Source: Alphaproteobacteria bacterium (GTDB lineage: Bacteria > Pseudomonadota > Alphaproteobacteria > Puniceispirillales > Puniceispirillaceae). Taken from it: a DNA stretch of 15,418 nt. Position 1 is the stretch's first letter. Each line of letters starts with the position of its first letter. Shown one piece after another: positions 8,504 to 14,688 of the stretch. The position numbers and the translations under genes were made by a program. The notes under the pieces are model-generated. The model had not been told where the DNA came from, did no database searches, and saw only the letters and a program-made list of their open reading frames with translations. The stretch is from the NCBI GenBank assembly GCA_011525265.1, contig WTHV01000009.1, positions 1 through 15,418 on the forward strand. Direction: 5' to 3'.

Positions 8504-9121
8504 CTACTCTGCAGAGGCGCTTTCTTCTGCCTCTTCCGCAGCGGCTTCTTCAGCTGGAGCTTCTTCAGCAGGTGCTTCTTCAGCCACAGCCGCTTCAACA
8601 GCTGGTGCAACATCTTCATCGTCCAAATCAGATGCGATAACAGCCTTACCACTCTTCAACTGTGTTTCTGCTTCTTCCAAAGAACGGGCAATGTTCAATG
8701 TGATTGAAACAGTCACTTCAGCGTGAAGGTTTACGCGCATATCAATAAGGCCAAGTGTCTTGATTGCCTTATCCATAACGATTTGGCGACGGTCAACATT
8801 GTGACCTGCTTCTTCAAGTGCTGTAGCGATATCTCTTGCGTTAACTGAACCAAATAGCTGGCCCATTTCTGAAGCGGCTCTTACGATTGATACAGCAACA
8901 CCTTCAAGGTTTTTCGCTAGTGCAAGGGCTTCGCCTTTTGCGGCATCATTGCGGGCAACCAATTCAGCTTTTTCAGCTTCATATTTTGCCATATTGGCTT
9001 TGTTGGCGCGCAATGCTTTACCGCGTGGCAAAAGGAAGTTACGTGCGTAACCAGGCTTCACAGTGACAACGTCACCCATGTGGCCAAGCTTTTCAACGCG
9101 TTCTAATAGAATAATTTGCAT
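8504..9121 (-). CDS. rplI: 50S ribosomal protein L9 with long acidic C-terminal tail
   Basis: L9 binds 23S rRNA at the base of the L1 stalk and protrudes from the 50S subunit. The N-terminal rRNA-binding domain is clear: VEKLGHMGDVVTVKPGYARN at 9-28 and the following FLLPRGKALRA match the L9 signature. A long connecting helix (about 40-75) and the C-terminal domain (to about 150) follow. The protein is 205 residues, while typical L9 is about 150. The extra part from about 165 is an Ala/Glu/Pro-rich acidic tail built from EEAPA-like repeats. A GGAGAAAA ribosome-binding sequence precedes the ATG at 9119-9121. The gene is 32 bp downstream of rpsR and is followed by the operon terminator. Confidence 0.96.
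   Translation of the reverse strand: MQIILLERVEKLGHMGDVVTVKPGYARNFLLPRGKALRANKANMAKYEAEKAELVARNDAAKGEALALAKNLEGVAVSIVRAASEMGQLFGSVNARDIATALEEAGHNVDRRQIVMDKAIKTLGLIDMRVNLHAEVTVSITLNIARSLEEAETQLKSGKAVIASDLDDEDVAPAVEAAVAEEAPAEEAPAEEAAAEEAEESASAE
8544..8588. repeat. Three tandem 15-bp units in the rplI tail
   Basis: On the plus strand GCTTCTTCAGC recurs every 15 bp, at 8544, 8559 and 8574, followed by four variable bases each time. On the coding (minus) strand the units encode Ala-Glu-Glu-Ala-Pro-like pentapeptides. The period is a multiple of three, so unit gain or loss would change tail length without shifting frame. Copy-number variation is inferred, not seen. Confidence 0.8.
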
Positions 9122-9153
9122 TCTTTTTCTCCGTCTTTTCTCTTGGCTTCAAC

Positions 9154-9408
9154 CTACATATCCACATATGGCATCAAGGCAAGGAAACGTGCACGCTTGA
9201 TAGCTGTTGAAAGCTCGCGTTGCTTCTTTGCTGATACTGCAGAAATGCGTGACGGTACAATTTTCCCGCGCTCTGATGTGAAACGACCAAGTAGCTTGGT
9301 GTCTTTATAATCAATCTTTGGCGCATTTGGGCCAGAGAATGGGCATGATTTGCGACGACGGCCAAATGGACGACGAACAGCGCTACGTGTAATTTCTAGC
9401 TGAGTCAT
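9154..9408 (-). CDS. rpsR: 30S ribosomal protein S18
   Basis: S18 forms a heterodimer with S6 on the platform of the 30S subunit. The protein is 84 residues, the usual size. It has a basic N-terminus (RRPFGRRRKSCPF, about 12-24) and the family core: IDYKD at 32-36, GKIVPSRI at 48-55, then KKQRELSTAIKRARFLALMP at 61-80. The start ATG immediately follows the rpsF stop codon (TAAATG), and its strong ribosome-binding site is inside rpsF. That fits coupled, equimolar production of the S6:S18 pair. Confidence 0.97.
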   Translation of the reverse strand: MTQLEITRSAVRRPFGRRRKSCPFSGPNAPKIDYKDTKLLGRFTSERGKIVPSRISAVSAKKQRELSTAIKRARFLALMPYVDM

Positions 9409-9807
9409 TTATGCCTCCTCTGAAGTTTTTTCTGCGCCAGCATTATCGGCGTTGTTGTAACGAGACCCGCGCTCACTGCGCTCTGATTTTGCCTGCATCA
9501 TGATTGATGGCTCTTCAGATACTTCTTCGATGCGGATGTTCATGAAACGAAGAATATCTTCATTCAAACCCATGATACGCTCATATTCAGCCAATGTGGC
9601 ATTGTCTGATTCAATGTTAAGCATAACATAGTGGCCTTTGCGGTTCTTCTTGATCCGGTAGGCAAGGCTACGTAGGCCCCAATATTCTTTTTTCTTGATG
9701 CTGCCGCCACCATTAGTGATGATGGCTGAAAACTCATCAACGAGTGCCTCTACCTGTGATGTAGAGATATCTTGACGTGCAATTAGCACGCTTTCGTAAA
9801 GACGCAT
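9409..9807 (-). CDS. rpsF: 30S ribosomal protein S6
   Basis: S6 binds 16S rRNA together with S18 during 30S assembly. The protein has 132 residues. The ferredoxin-like domain covers about 1-96, beginning MRLYESVLIAR, with GLRSLAYRIKKNRKGHY at 44-60 and the closing strand FMNIRIEE at 88-95. A polar, low-complexity tail (about 100-132) follows, as in many S6 proteins. The ATG at 9805-9807 is preceded by a good AAGGAG sequence. It is the first gene of the rpsF-rpsR-rplI operon and lies downstream of a structured leader that may be an autoregulatory site. Confidence 0.96.
   Translation of the reverse strand: MRLYESVLIARQDISTSQVEALVDEFSAIITNGGGSIKKKEYWGLRSLAYRIKKNRKGHYVMLNIESDNATLAEYERIMGLNEDILRFMNIRIEEVSEEPSIMMQAKSERSERGSRYNNADNAGAEKTSEEA
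9414..9421 (-). promoter_or_regulatory. Strong rpsR ribosome-binding site inside rpsF
   Basis: Minus-strand AGAGGAGG ends 5 nt before the rpsR ATG and lies within the last codons of rpsF. It fixes the rpsR start and supports translational coupling across the TAAATG junction. Confidence 0.8.
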
Positions 9808-9900
9808 ATCGCTCTCTCCTTCTGGTTTTTCATAACGCTAGATACAATGCTGTATCCGATGAATTAGCCGGCAGGATAGACCTGGCCAGCAAGGATGTTA
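9808..9900 (-). promoter_or_regulatory. Structured rpsF leader, candidate S6:S18 autoregulatory RNA
   Basis: The untranslated region just upstream of rpsF can form two hairpins on the minus strand. The first (9867-9890) pairs GCUGGCCAGG with CCUGCCGGC around a 5-nt loop, giving nine pairs including one G-U and one bulged C. The second (9841-9856) is a perfect 6-bp GATACA/TGTATC stem with a 4-nt loop. GGATA of the second hairpin could instead pair with UAUCC in the loop and arm of the first, so two mutually exclusive folds are possible. An rpsF-leader motif bound by the S6:S18 complex is known in many bacteria and features a CCG element near a hairpin bulge. CCG is present here in the 3' arm, but I cannot confirm a match to the published consensus. 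Confidence 0.5.
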
Positions 9901-9937
9901 TGTAAGACATGAAAACATAGTTCTTCATGCGTGCCGC

Positions 9938-9967
9938 ATCATTAGACAAGTTCTTGCAGATAATCAA
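9938..9967 (-). promoter_or_regulatory. Candidate sigma70-type promoter for the rpsF operon
   Basis: On the minus strand TTGATT (9962-9967, 4/6 to consensus) is followed after 18 nt by AATGAT (9938-9943, 4/6). Transcription would start near 9931 and give a leader of about 120 nt that contains both hairpins of the rpsF leader. The match is modest and based on eye only. An 8-bp inverted repeat, GCCGCATC/GATGCGGC at 9933-9940 and 9980-9987, brackets the site. Confidence 0.3.
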
Positions 9968-10040
9968 GCCTTTTTGCGCGATGCGGCGTGAATAGGGGCT
10001 CAAAATTTCAGCAAAGCACTTCTGGCCATTGTTAAGACTT

Positions 10041-10093
10041 GCCCCTCAGGGCTCTGACATGTCATTAAGACAGAGGAAGTGCCGAAATCTGTC
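10041..10093. promoter_or_regulatory. Cluster of dyads upstream of fabD, possible operator
   Basis: Three inverted repeats lie close together: GCCC-CTCA-GGGC (10041-10052), the perfect palindrome TGACATGTCA (10055-10064), and GACAGA/TCTGTC (10069-10074 and 10088-10093). The motif TGTCA or its complement recurs within them. They lie just upstream of a possible -10 box at 10103-10108, where a repressor or activator could act. No specific regulator is recognised. Confidence 0.3.
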
Positions 10094-10153
10094 AGTAACA
10101 TATATGATGGCATTTCATCTTTTAGGGTTTTTATAGTTTCTTTGGGGGATAAC

Positions 10154-11089
10154 ATGACCAAAACAGCCTTTTTATTTCCAGGACAAGGCTCGCAAGTGCC
10201 CGGTATGGCGGTACAATTAGCAAAAGCATCACAAGCGGCACGTGATGTGCTTGCCCAAGTTGATGACGCGCTTGGTCAGAATTTATCTGCTCTAATGGCA
10301 GACGGTCCAGCCGATGAGTTAACCCTTACCGCCAATGCCCAACCAGCTTTATTTGCAAGCTCATTAGCCGTCGTAGCGGCAATCACAGAACATAGCGGCA
10401 AACAGCTTGCCGATTTTGGTGATTTGGTTGCAGGGCATTCTTTAGGGGAATATTCAGCGCTATCTGCGGCAGGTGTGTTTGATGTGCCAACGGGTGCCAA
10501 ATTACTGCGCATTAGAGGCGAGGCAATGCAAGCCGCTGTACCAGTCGGTGAAGGGGCTATGGCAGCGCTTATCGGTGCTGATATTGAACTTGCTGATAAG
10601 GTTGTGGAAAAAGCGCTATCATCTGGGGCAGTTCAAATCGCCAATGATAATGCGCCAGGACAGGTTGTTCTTTCAGGCTCATTGGCCGGCGTGCAAGCAG
10701 CTATGGCGATTGCCCAAGAAGAGGGCTTGCGCCGCGTTGTGCAATTGCCAGTAAGTGCGCCTTTTCATTCTGAATTGATGCAACCTGCCGCTACAGCAAT
10801 GGCACAGGCACTTGGTTCTACAATATTTAACAGCCCAAGCTTGCCTGTACTTTGTAACGTAACAGCAGGGCTTGAATCAGCTCCTGATGCTTTGCGTGAT
10901 AATCTCATCAGCCAAGTCACTGGCCGCGTTAGATGGCGTGAAACACTCGAAGCGATGGCAGCTGATGGGGTGACACGTTTTATTGAACTTGGTACAGGTA
11001 AGGTATTGAGCGGTTTGGTAAAGCGCACATTAAAAGACGTGGAAATCATCTCTGTTGAAACGCTTGAAGATATCCAAGCACAGTTTTAA
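10154..11089 (+). CDS. fabD: Malonyl-CoA:ACP transacylase
   Basis: FabD moves malonyl from CoA to acyl carrier protein, making the extender for type II fatty-acid synthesis. The protein has 311 residues from the chosen start. FPGQGSQ at 8-14 includes Gln11. The nucleophile is Ser96 in GHSLGEYSA (94-102). Arg121 would bind the malonyl carboxylate. His205 in APFHSELM is the catalytic base. Upstream GTG starts, including one at 10079, would add about 25 residues with no family resemblance. I chose the ATG at 10154 because MTKTAFLFPGQGSQ is the normal N-terminus and a GGGGGA sequence precedes it. It leads a plus-strand cluster, with fabG 35 bp downstream. Confidence 0.96.
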   Translation: MTKTAFLFPGQGSQVPGMAVQLAKASQAARDVLAQVDDALGQNLSALMADGPADELTLTANAQPALFASSLAVVAAITEHSGKQLADFGDLVAGHSLGEYSALSAAGVFDVPTGAKLLRIRGEAMQAAVPVGEGAMAALIGADIELADKVVEKALSSGAVQIANDNAPGQVVLSGSLAGVQAAMAIAQEEGLRRVVQLPVSAPFHSELMQPAATAMAQALGSTIFNSPSLPVLCNVTAGLESAPDALRDNLISQVTGRVRWRETLEAMAADGVTRFIELGTGKVLSGLVKRTLKDVEIISVETLEDIQAQF

Positions 11090-11124
11090 CATCTGACAAA
11101 AAGACGACGATAAGGAACGTATAA

Positions 11125-11862
11125 ATGTTTAACCTGACAGGAAAGACAGCGCTGATCACTGGCGCAAGTGGTGGTATTGGGGCAGAAATTGCCAAAGCGC
11201 TTCATGCACAAGGCGCAGATGTGGTGCTTCATGGCACGCGCCAAGCAAAATTAGACGAACTTGCCGCCCAATTGGGTGAGCGCGCTCATGTCGTGACTGC
11301 TAACCTTTCAGATCGTGCAGATGTTGAAGGTCTTTTTGCAAAGGCATGTGAATTTACAGGTGCTGTAAACATCCTTGTGAATAATGCCGGCATTACGAGA
11401 GATAATCTTGCCATGCGTATGAAGGATGAAGAATGGGATGATGTGTTATCAGTCAATATGACAGCGACAATGATTTTATGTCGTTCTGCCTTGCGCTCTA
11501 TGATGAAGGCACGTTGGGGACGCATTATCTCTGTGTCGTCTATCGTGGGCGTAACGGGTAATGCGGGTCAGACAAATTATGCCGCCTCAAAAGCAGGCAT
11601 GATTGGCTATTCAAAATCACTTGCCGCAGAAGTGGCAAGCCGCGGTATCACTGTAAATGTTGTGGCACCTGGTTTCATTGAAACGCCAATGACAGATGTC
11701 TTGCCAGATGAACAAAAAGCAAAATTATTAACAAATGTGCCTGCTGGCCGTCTTGGTCAGGGGGGAGAAATTGCCGCTGCCGTTGCTTATTTGGCAAGTG
11801 AAGAGGCAGGCTATACCACCGGTGCCACAATGCACGTAAATGGCGGGATGGCAATGATTTAA
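11125..11862 (+). CDS. fabG: 3-oxoacyl-ACP reductase
   Basis: FabG reduces beta-ketoacyl-ACP to beta-hydroxyacyl-ACP with NADPH, the first reduction of each elongation cycle. The protein has 245 residues, the standard length. TGASGGIG is at 13-20, NNAGITRD at 86-93 (the NNAG-TRD form typical of true FabG), and the structural Asn at 111. The catalytic Ser138/139, Tyr152 and Lys156 are in the VSSIVG and NYAASKAG segments. PGFIETPM at 182-189 and the C-terminal HVNGGMAMI are also characteristic. An AAGGA ribosome-binding sequence precedes the ATG. It sits between fabD and acpP, as in most bacterial fab clusters. Confidence 0.96.
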   Translation: MFNLTGKTALITGASGGIGAEIAKALHAQGADVVLHGTRQAKLDELAAQLGERAHVVTANLSDRADVEGLFAKACEFTGAVNILVNNAGITRDNLAMRMKDEEWDDVLSVNMTATMILCRSALRSMMKARWGRIISVSSIVGVTGNAGQTNYAASKAGMIGYSKSLAAEVASRGITVNVVAPGFIETPMTDVLPDEQKAKLLTNVPAGRLGQGGEIAAAVAYLASEEAGYTTGATMHVNGGMAMI

Positions 11863-12041
11863 CACATTCACGAATAGGTAAGAGTGCAACACAGACGCTT
11901 ACCGCTTTGTGGAATGGGACGCCGGCGGTGGGTTATTTTTCAAAAAAGTCTAGCCTAGCCAAAACAAATATGTTATTCGGCTTCCCAAATATCAAATTAA
12001 TGGGCATTTGTCCTGTACCGTAGAACCTTAAGGGGGTCATT
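11863..12041 (+). promoter_or_regulatory. fabG-acpP intergenic region, probable acpP promoter
   Basis: This 179-bp gap has no gene. A GGTAAG/CTTACC dyad (11877-11882 and 11898-11903) lacks a following T-run, so it is not a convincing terminator. The second half is A+T-rich, as expected for a promoter. The best visible -10 candidates are TATGTT near 11970 and ATTAAT near 11996, both without a good -35 box. AAGGGGG just before the acpP ATG is a strong ribosome-binding site. A separate acpP promoter would fit the very high demand for this protein, but that is inference. Confidence 0.4.
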
Positions 12042-12278
12042 ATGAGCGATATTGCAGAACGCGTAAAAAACATTGTTGTTGAGCATCTTGGTGTAGACGC
12101 TGATAAAGTTGTTGAAGGTGCATCTTTTATCGACGATTTGGGCGCTGACAGCCTTGATACAGTTGAGCTAGTGATGGCTTTTGAAGAAGAGTTTGGTTGT
12201 GATATTCCAGACGATGCTGCTGAAAAAATCATGACAGTAAAAGACGCTGTAGACTTCCTTGAAGGCGCTGCATCTTAA
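12042..12278 (+). CDS. acpP: Acyl carrier protein
   Basis: This small acidic protein carries the growing acyl chain on a phosphopantetheine arm. It has 78 residues. The attachment serine is Ser37 in the invariant GADSLDTVEL stretch (34-43). The four-helix ACP pattern is clear from SDIAERVKNIV to the C-terminal DAVDFLEGA. The gene has a strong AAGGGGG ribosome-binding site and its own downstream terminator. It lies between fabG and fabF and is the central partner of the FabD, FabG and FabF enzymes encoded around it. Confidence 0.98.
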   Translation: MSDIAERVKNIVVEHLGVDADKVVEGASFIDDLGADSLDTVELVMAFEEEFGCDIPDDAAEKIMTVKDAVDFLEGAAS

Positions 12279-12305
12279 AGTTAGGTGATAACTAACTGCA
12301 AAGAT

Positions 12306-12333
12306 TTGACGGTCCTGTCGTATCGGTTATAAT
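12306..12333 (+). promoter_or_regulatory. Near-consensus sigma70 promoter for fabF, nested in the acpP terminator
   Basis: TTGACG (12306-12311, 5/6) and TATAAT (12328-12333, 6/6) are separated by 16 nt. This is the best promoter match in the window. The -35 box overlaps the 5' arm of the acpP terminator and the -10 box lies in its loop. The expected start near 12340 is in the 3' arm, so fabF mRNA would begin after the complete hairpin can no longer form. Its leader would be about 65 nt. Activity is inferred from sequence only. Confidence 0.7.
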
Positions 12334-12356
12334 CGTTCGGCAGGGCCGTTTTTTTT
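12309..12356 (+). terminator. Rho-independent terminator of acpP
   Basis: The arms ACGGTCCTGTCG (12309-12320) and CGGCAGGGCCGT (12338-12349) form 12 pairs including two G-U wobbles, around a 17-nt loop. Eight T residues follow at 12349-12356. It lies 30 bp after the acpP stop, giving a short acpP transcript. A promoter for the next gene overlaps the stem and loop. A smaller AGTTAG/CTAACT hairpin (12279-12284 and 12292-12297) sits directly after the stop codon. Confidence 0.9.
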
Positions 12357-12404
12357 ACATCTTAAATAAATTCGACTCATCTTTTTGAACGATAGGACAG
12401 CATT

Positions 12405-13670
12405 ATGAGACGCGTTGTTATTACTGGTATGGGTATGGTAACTCCTCTTGGTTTTGGGGTGGAACATAATTGGAAGAGCATCTTAGACGGAAAATCAGGC
12501 ATTGGGCCGATTGACGGGTTTGATGTATCTGATATCTCATGCCGTATTGCTGGCCAAGTCCCAACAGGTGATGAAGAAGGCGCGCTGGATATGGATGAAC
12601 ATATCCTGCCAAAAGAACAGCGTAAGCTTGATAAATTTATCCAATTTGGTCTCGTTGCCGCACAAGAAGCGGTTGCCGATTCAGGCTGGGTTGCTGAGAC
12701 AGATGAAGAGAAAGAACGCACAGGCGTCATGATTGGCTCTGGTATCGGTGGCTTACAAACTATCGTTGAAACAAGCAATTTGATGAATGAGAAAGGGCCA
12801 AAACGTATTAGCCCGTTTTTCATCCCCTCTGCTTTGATTAATCTGATTTCTGGTCATGTCTCTATTAAATATGGTTTTAAAGGCCCGAACCATGCGGTTG
12901 TGACTGCTTGTTCGACAGGCGCACACGCTATTGGTGATGCCAGCCGCCTTATCATGTTTGGCGATGCTGATGTTATGGTTGCAGGCGGGGCAGAAGCGGC
13001 TATCTGCCGTTTGGGTGTCGCAGGCTTTGCGGCCGCAAGAGCGTTATCATCTGGTTATAATGATGATCCGCAATCAGGCTCACGCCCGTGGGATAAAGGT
13101 CGTGATGGCTTTGTGATGGGCGAGGGCGCTGGTGTGCTTGTCCTAGAAGAATATGAACATGCGAAAGCACGTGGTGCCAAGATTTATGGTGAAGTTAAAG
13201 GCTATGGCCTATCTGGTGATGCTCATCATATCACTGCACCGGCAGAAGATGGCAATGGCGGTTATCGTGCCATGCAATCAGCTTTGCGCAATGCGGGGCT
13301 TGAAGCATCTGATATCGATTATATTAATGCCCATGGCACATCAACACCTTTGGGTGATTTGATCGAGGCAGGCGCAGTGCGTCGCCTTCTTGGTGATGCG
13401 ATTGATAAGGTTTCTATGTCATCAACAAAATCTGCTACAGGCCATTTACTTGGCGCGGCGGGGGCGATTGAGGCCATTTATACCACATTGGCGATTCAAA
13501 CAGGTGATTTGCCACCAACCTTGAATTTGAATGATCCAGAGGATGAGATGGCAGGGTTTGATCTTGTGCCATTGAAAACAAAGAACAAAAAAGTGCGTTA
13601 TGCCATGTCAAACAGCTTTGGCTTTGGTGGCACAAATGCCTCATTGATTTTGGGTGATGTGGATGCATGA
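12405..13670 (+). CDS. fabF: Beta-ketoacyl-ACP synthase II
   Basis: FabF condenses malonyl-ACP with acyl-ACP to elongate fatty acids; KAS II is also important for unsaturated chains and temperature response in E. coli. The protein has 421 residues. The catalytic triad is Cys169 (VVTACSTGAH), His310 (NAHGTSTPLGD) and His347 (KSATGHLLGAAGA), with the conserved Lys342. Phe407 in SNSFGFGGTNA is the usual gatekeeper. The start MRRVVITGMGMVTPLG is typical, and an AGGA sequence lies 10 nt before the ATG. The stop overlaps the mltG start by 4 nt (ATGA). FabB is unlikely because the sequence and the acpP-fabF context are those of FabF. Confidence 0.96.
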   Translation: MRRVVITGMGMVTPLGFGVEHNWKSILDGKSGIGPIDGFDVSDISCRIAGQVPTGDEEGALDMDEHILPKEQRKLDKFIQFGLVAAQEAVADSGWVAETDEEKERTGVMIGSGIGGLQTIVETSNLMNEKGPKRISPFFIPSALINLISGHVSIKYGFKGPNHAVVTACSTGAHAIGDASRLIMFGDADVMVAGGAEAAICRLGVAGFAAARALSSGYNDDPQSGSRPWDKGRDGFVMGEGAGVLVLEEYEHAKARGAKIYGEVKGYGLSGDAHHITAPAEDGNGGYRAMQSALRNAGLEASDIDYINAHGTSTPLGDLIEAGAVRRLLGDAIDKVSMSSTKSATGHLLGAAGAIEAIYTTLAIQTGDLPPTLNLNDPEDEMAGFDLVPLKTKNKKVRYAMSNSFGFGGTNASLILGDVDA

Positions 13671-14677
13671 TAAAAGGACTATCTAGCCTTTTTATACGCT
13701 CCTTTATTTTCTTAAGCCTTCTGGCAATTCTGTCAGCCTCTGGCGCGTTTTTGTTGTTTAACCATCTCTGGCATAAACCGCTCAGCCATAATGAAGATCA
13801 GCTGATAGATATTGCCAAAGGCACGAATCATATCCAACTTGCCAAACAGTTAAGCCGTGAGGGCTATGTGCCATCACCATGGTATTATACCGCTTTTCGA
13901 TTTGGCTTTTCGATTGTGGAACAAGAAAGCTTTACCCCAAAGGCTGGTGAGTTTTTAGTGCCGGCACGTGCGAGTATAGCAGACCTATTTGCCATCATTG
14001 ATAAAGGCATCTCTCATCAGCACCGCCTTGCTGTCATTGAAGGGGTAAGTGCGCGTGATGTTGTGATAATGCTCAATAAGGACAAGCGGATGACAGGGGC
14101 TATTCTTCGTATTCCGCAAGAAGGCACATTGGCGCCTGATACCTATTTCTTTGTCAAAGGCACCAATCGCGCTGATATGATTGCACGAATGCAAGCCCGC
14201 CAAGAGTTAATTCTTGCAGAAGAATGGGCAAATAGGGGGGCAAATGCCAGCTATGATACGCCTGAAGAGGCGCTTATCATGGCCTCAATCATTGAAAAAG
14301 AAAGTGGCCTTGCCCAAGAACAGCCCCTTGTTGCCTCTGTATTTTTAAACCGTATTGCCGAAAATATGCGCCTTCAATCAGATGCTACGGTTTTATATGG
14401 TATCATCGAAGAGGAAGGCGCCCATCGCCAAGTTTTGAAGTCAGATTTGGAAAAAGACAGCCCTTGGAACACCTATCGGCGTAAGGGCTATCCTGCTAGT
14501 GCGATAGGAAACCCCTCTCGTGGTGCGATAAAAGCGGCCTTGAACCCGATGCCCTCACAGTATTTTTATTTTGTTGCAGATGGACAAGGCGGGCATAAAT
14601 TTGCCAAAACATATCAAGAGCATAAAAAGAATGTACGCGCCTATCGAAGAGCGCTAGCTAATCAAAAGCAAGAATAG
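13667..14677 (+). CDS. mltG: Endolytic murein transglycosylase MltG (YceG-like)
   Basis: MltG cleaves nascent glycan strands at the inner membrane and is thought to set their length. The protein has 336 residues. A short basic N-terminus precedes a single transmembrane segment at about 13-32, with the rest periplasmic. A LysM-like region (about 45-110) is followed by the YceG catalytic domain. The motif IIEKES (208-213) holds the conserved catalytic glutamate. VFLNRI, MRLQSDATVLYG (234-245) and the later NTYRRKGYPASAIGNPS segment (268-284) are family signatures. The ATG overlaps the fabF stop by 4 nt, so translation is probably coupled, linking wall remodelling to lipid synthesis. Placement next to fab genes is common in proteobacteria. 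Confidence 0.95.
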   Translation: MIKGLSSLFIRSFIFLSLLAILSASGAFLLFNHLWHKPLSHNEDQLIDIAKGTNHIQLAKQLSREGYVPSPWYYTAFRFGFSIVEQESFTPKAGEFLVPARASIADLFAIIDKGISHQHRLAVIEGVSARDVVIMLNKDKRMTGAILRIPQEGTLAPDTYFFVKGTNRADMIARMQARQELILAEEWANRGANASYDTPEEALIMASIIEKESGLAQEQPLVASVFLNRIAENMRLQSDATVLYGIIEEEGAHRQVLKSDLEKDSPWNTYRRKGYPASAIGNPSRGAIKAALNPMPSQYFYFVADGQGGHKFAKTYQEHKKNVRAYRRALANQKQE

Positions 14678-14688
14678 TGAGGCATCAG

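Larger units (their letters stand above)
9808..10153. other. Divergent intergenic control region between rpsF and fabD
   Basis: This 346-bp stretch has no credible gene on either strand. Its left part holds the folded rpsF leader and a weak candidate rpsF promoter. Its right part holds dyads and a possible fabD promoter; TATGAT at 10103-10108 is a fair -10 box but lacks a clear -35 box. The reading frame of fabD stays open upstream to a GTG at 10079, but nothing there resembles FabD. Both flanking operons must start from here, so it is a ribosome/fatty-acid synthesis junction. Confidence 0.7.

Noticed and set aside
8413..8640. A plus-strand reading frame rich in Leu, Gln and Pro
   Set aside because: It is the antisense shadow of the repetitive rplI tail and crosses the operon terminator.
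10079..10153. An upstream GTG start that would lengthen fabD by 25 residues
   Set aside because: The added residues do not resemble FabD. The ATG at 10154 gives the standard N-terminus and has a purine-rich binding site.
11933..12232. A minus-strand reading frame of 99 residues opposite acpP
   Set aside because: It covers most of acpP in antisense, is Ser-rich without recognisable domains, and has no supporting start context.
14677..14688. A GTG start for gmk overlapping the mltG stop
   Set aside because: That GTG is the first part of the GTGAGG ribosome-binding site for the ATG at 14689, which gives a normal gmk start.
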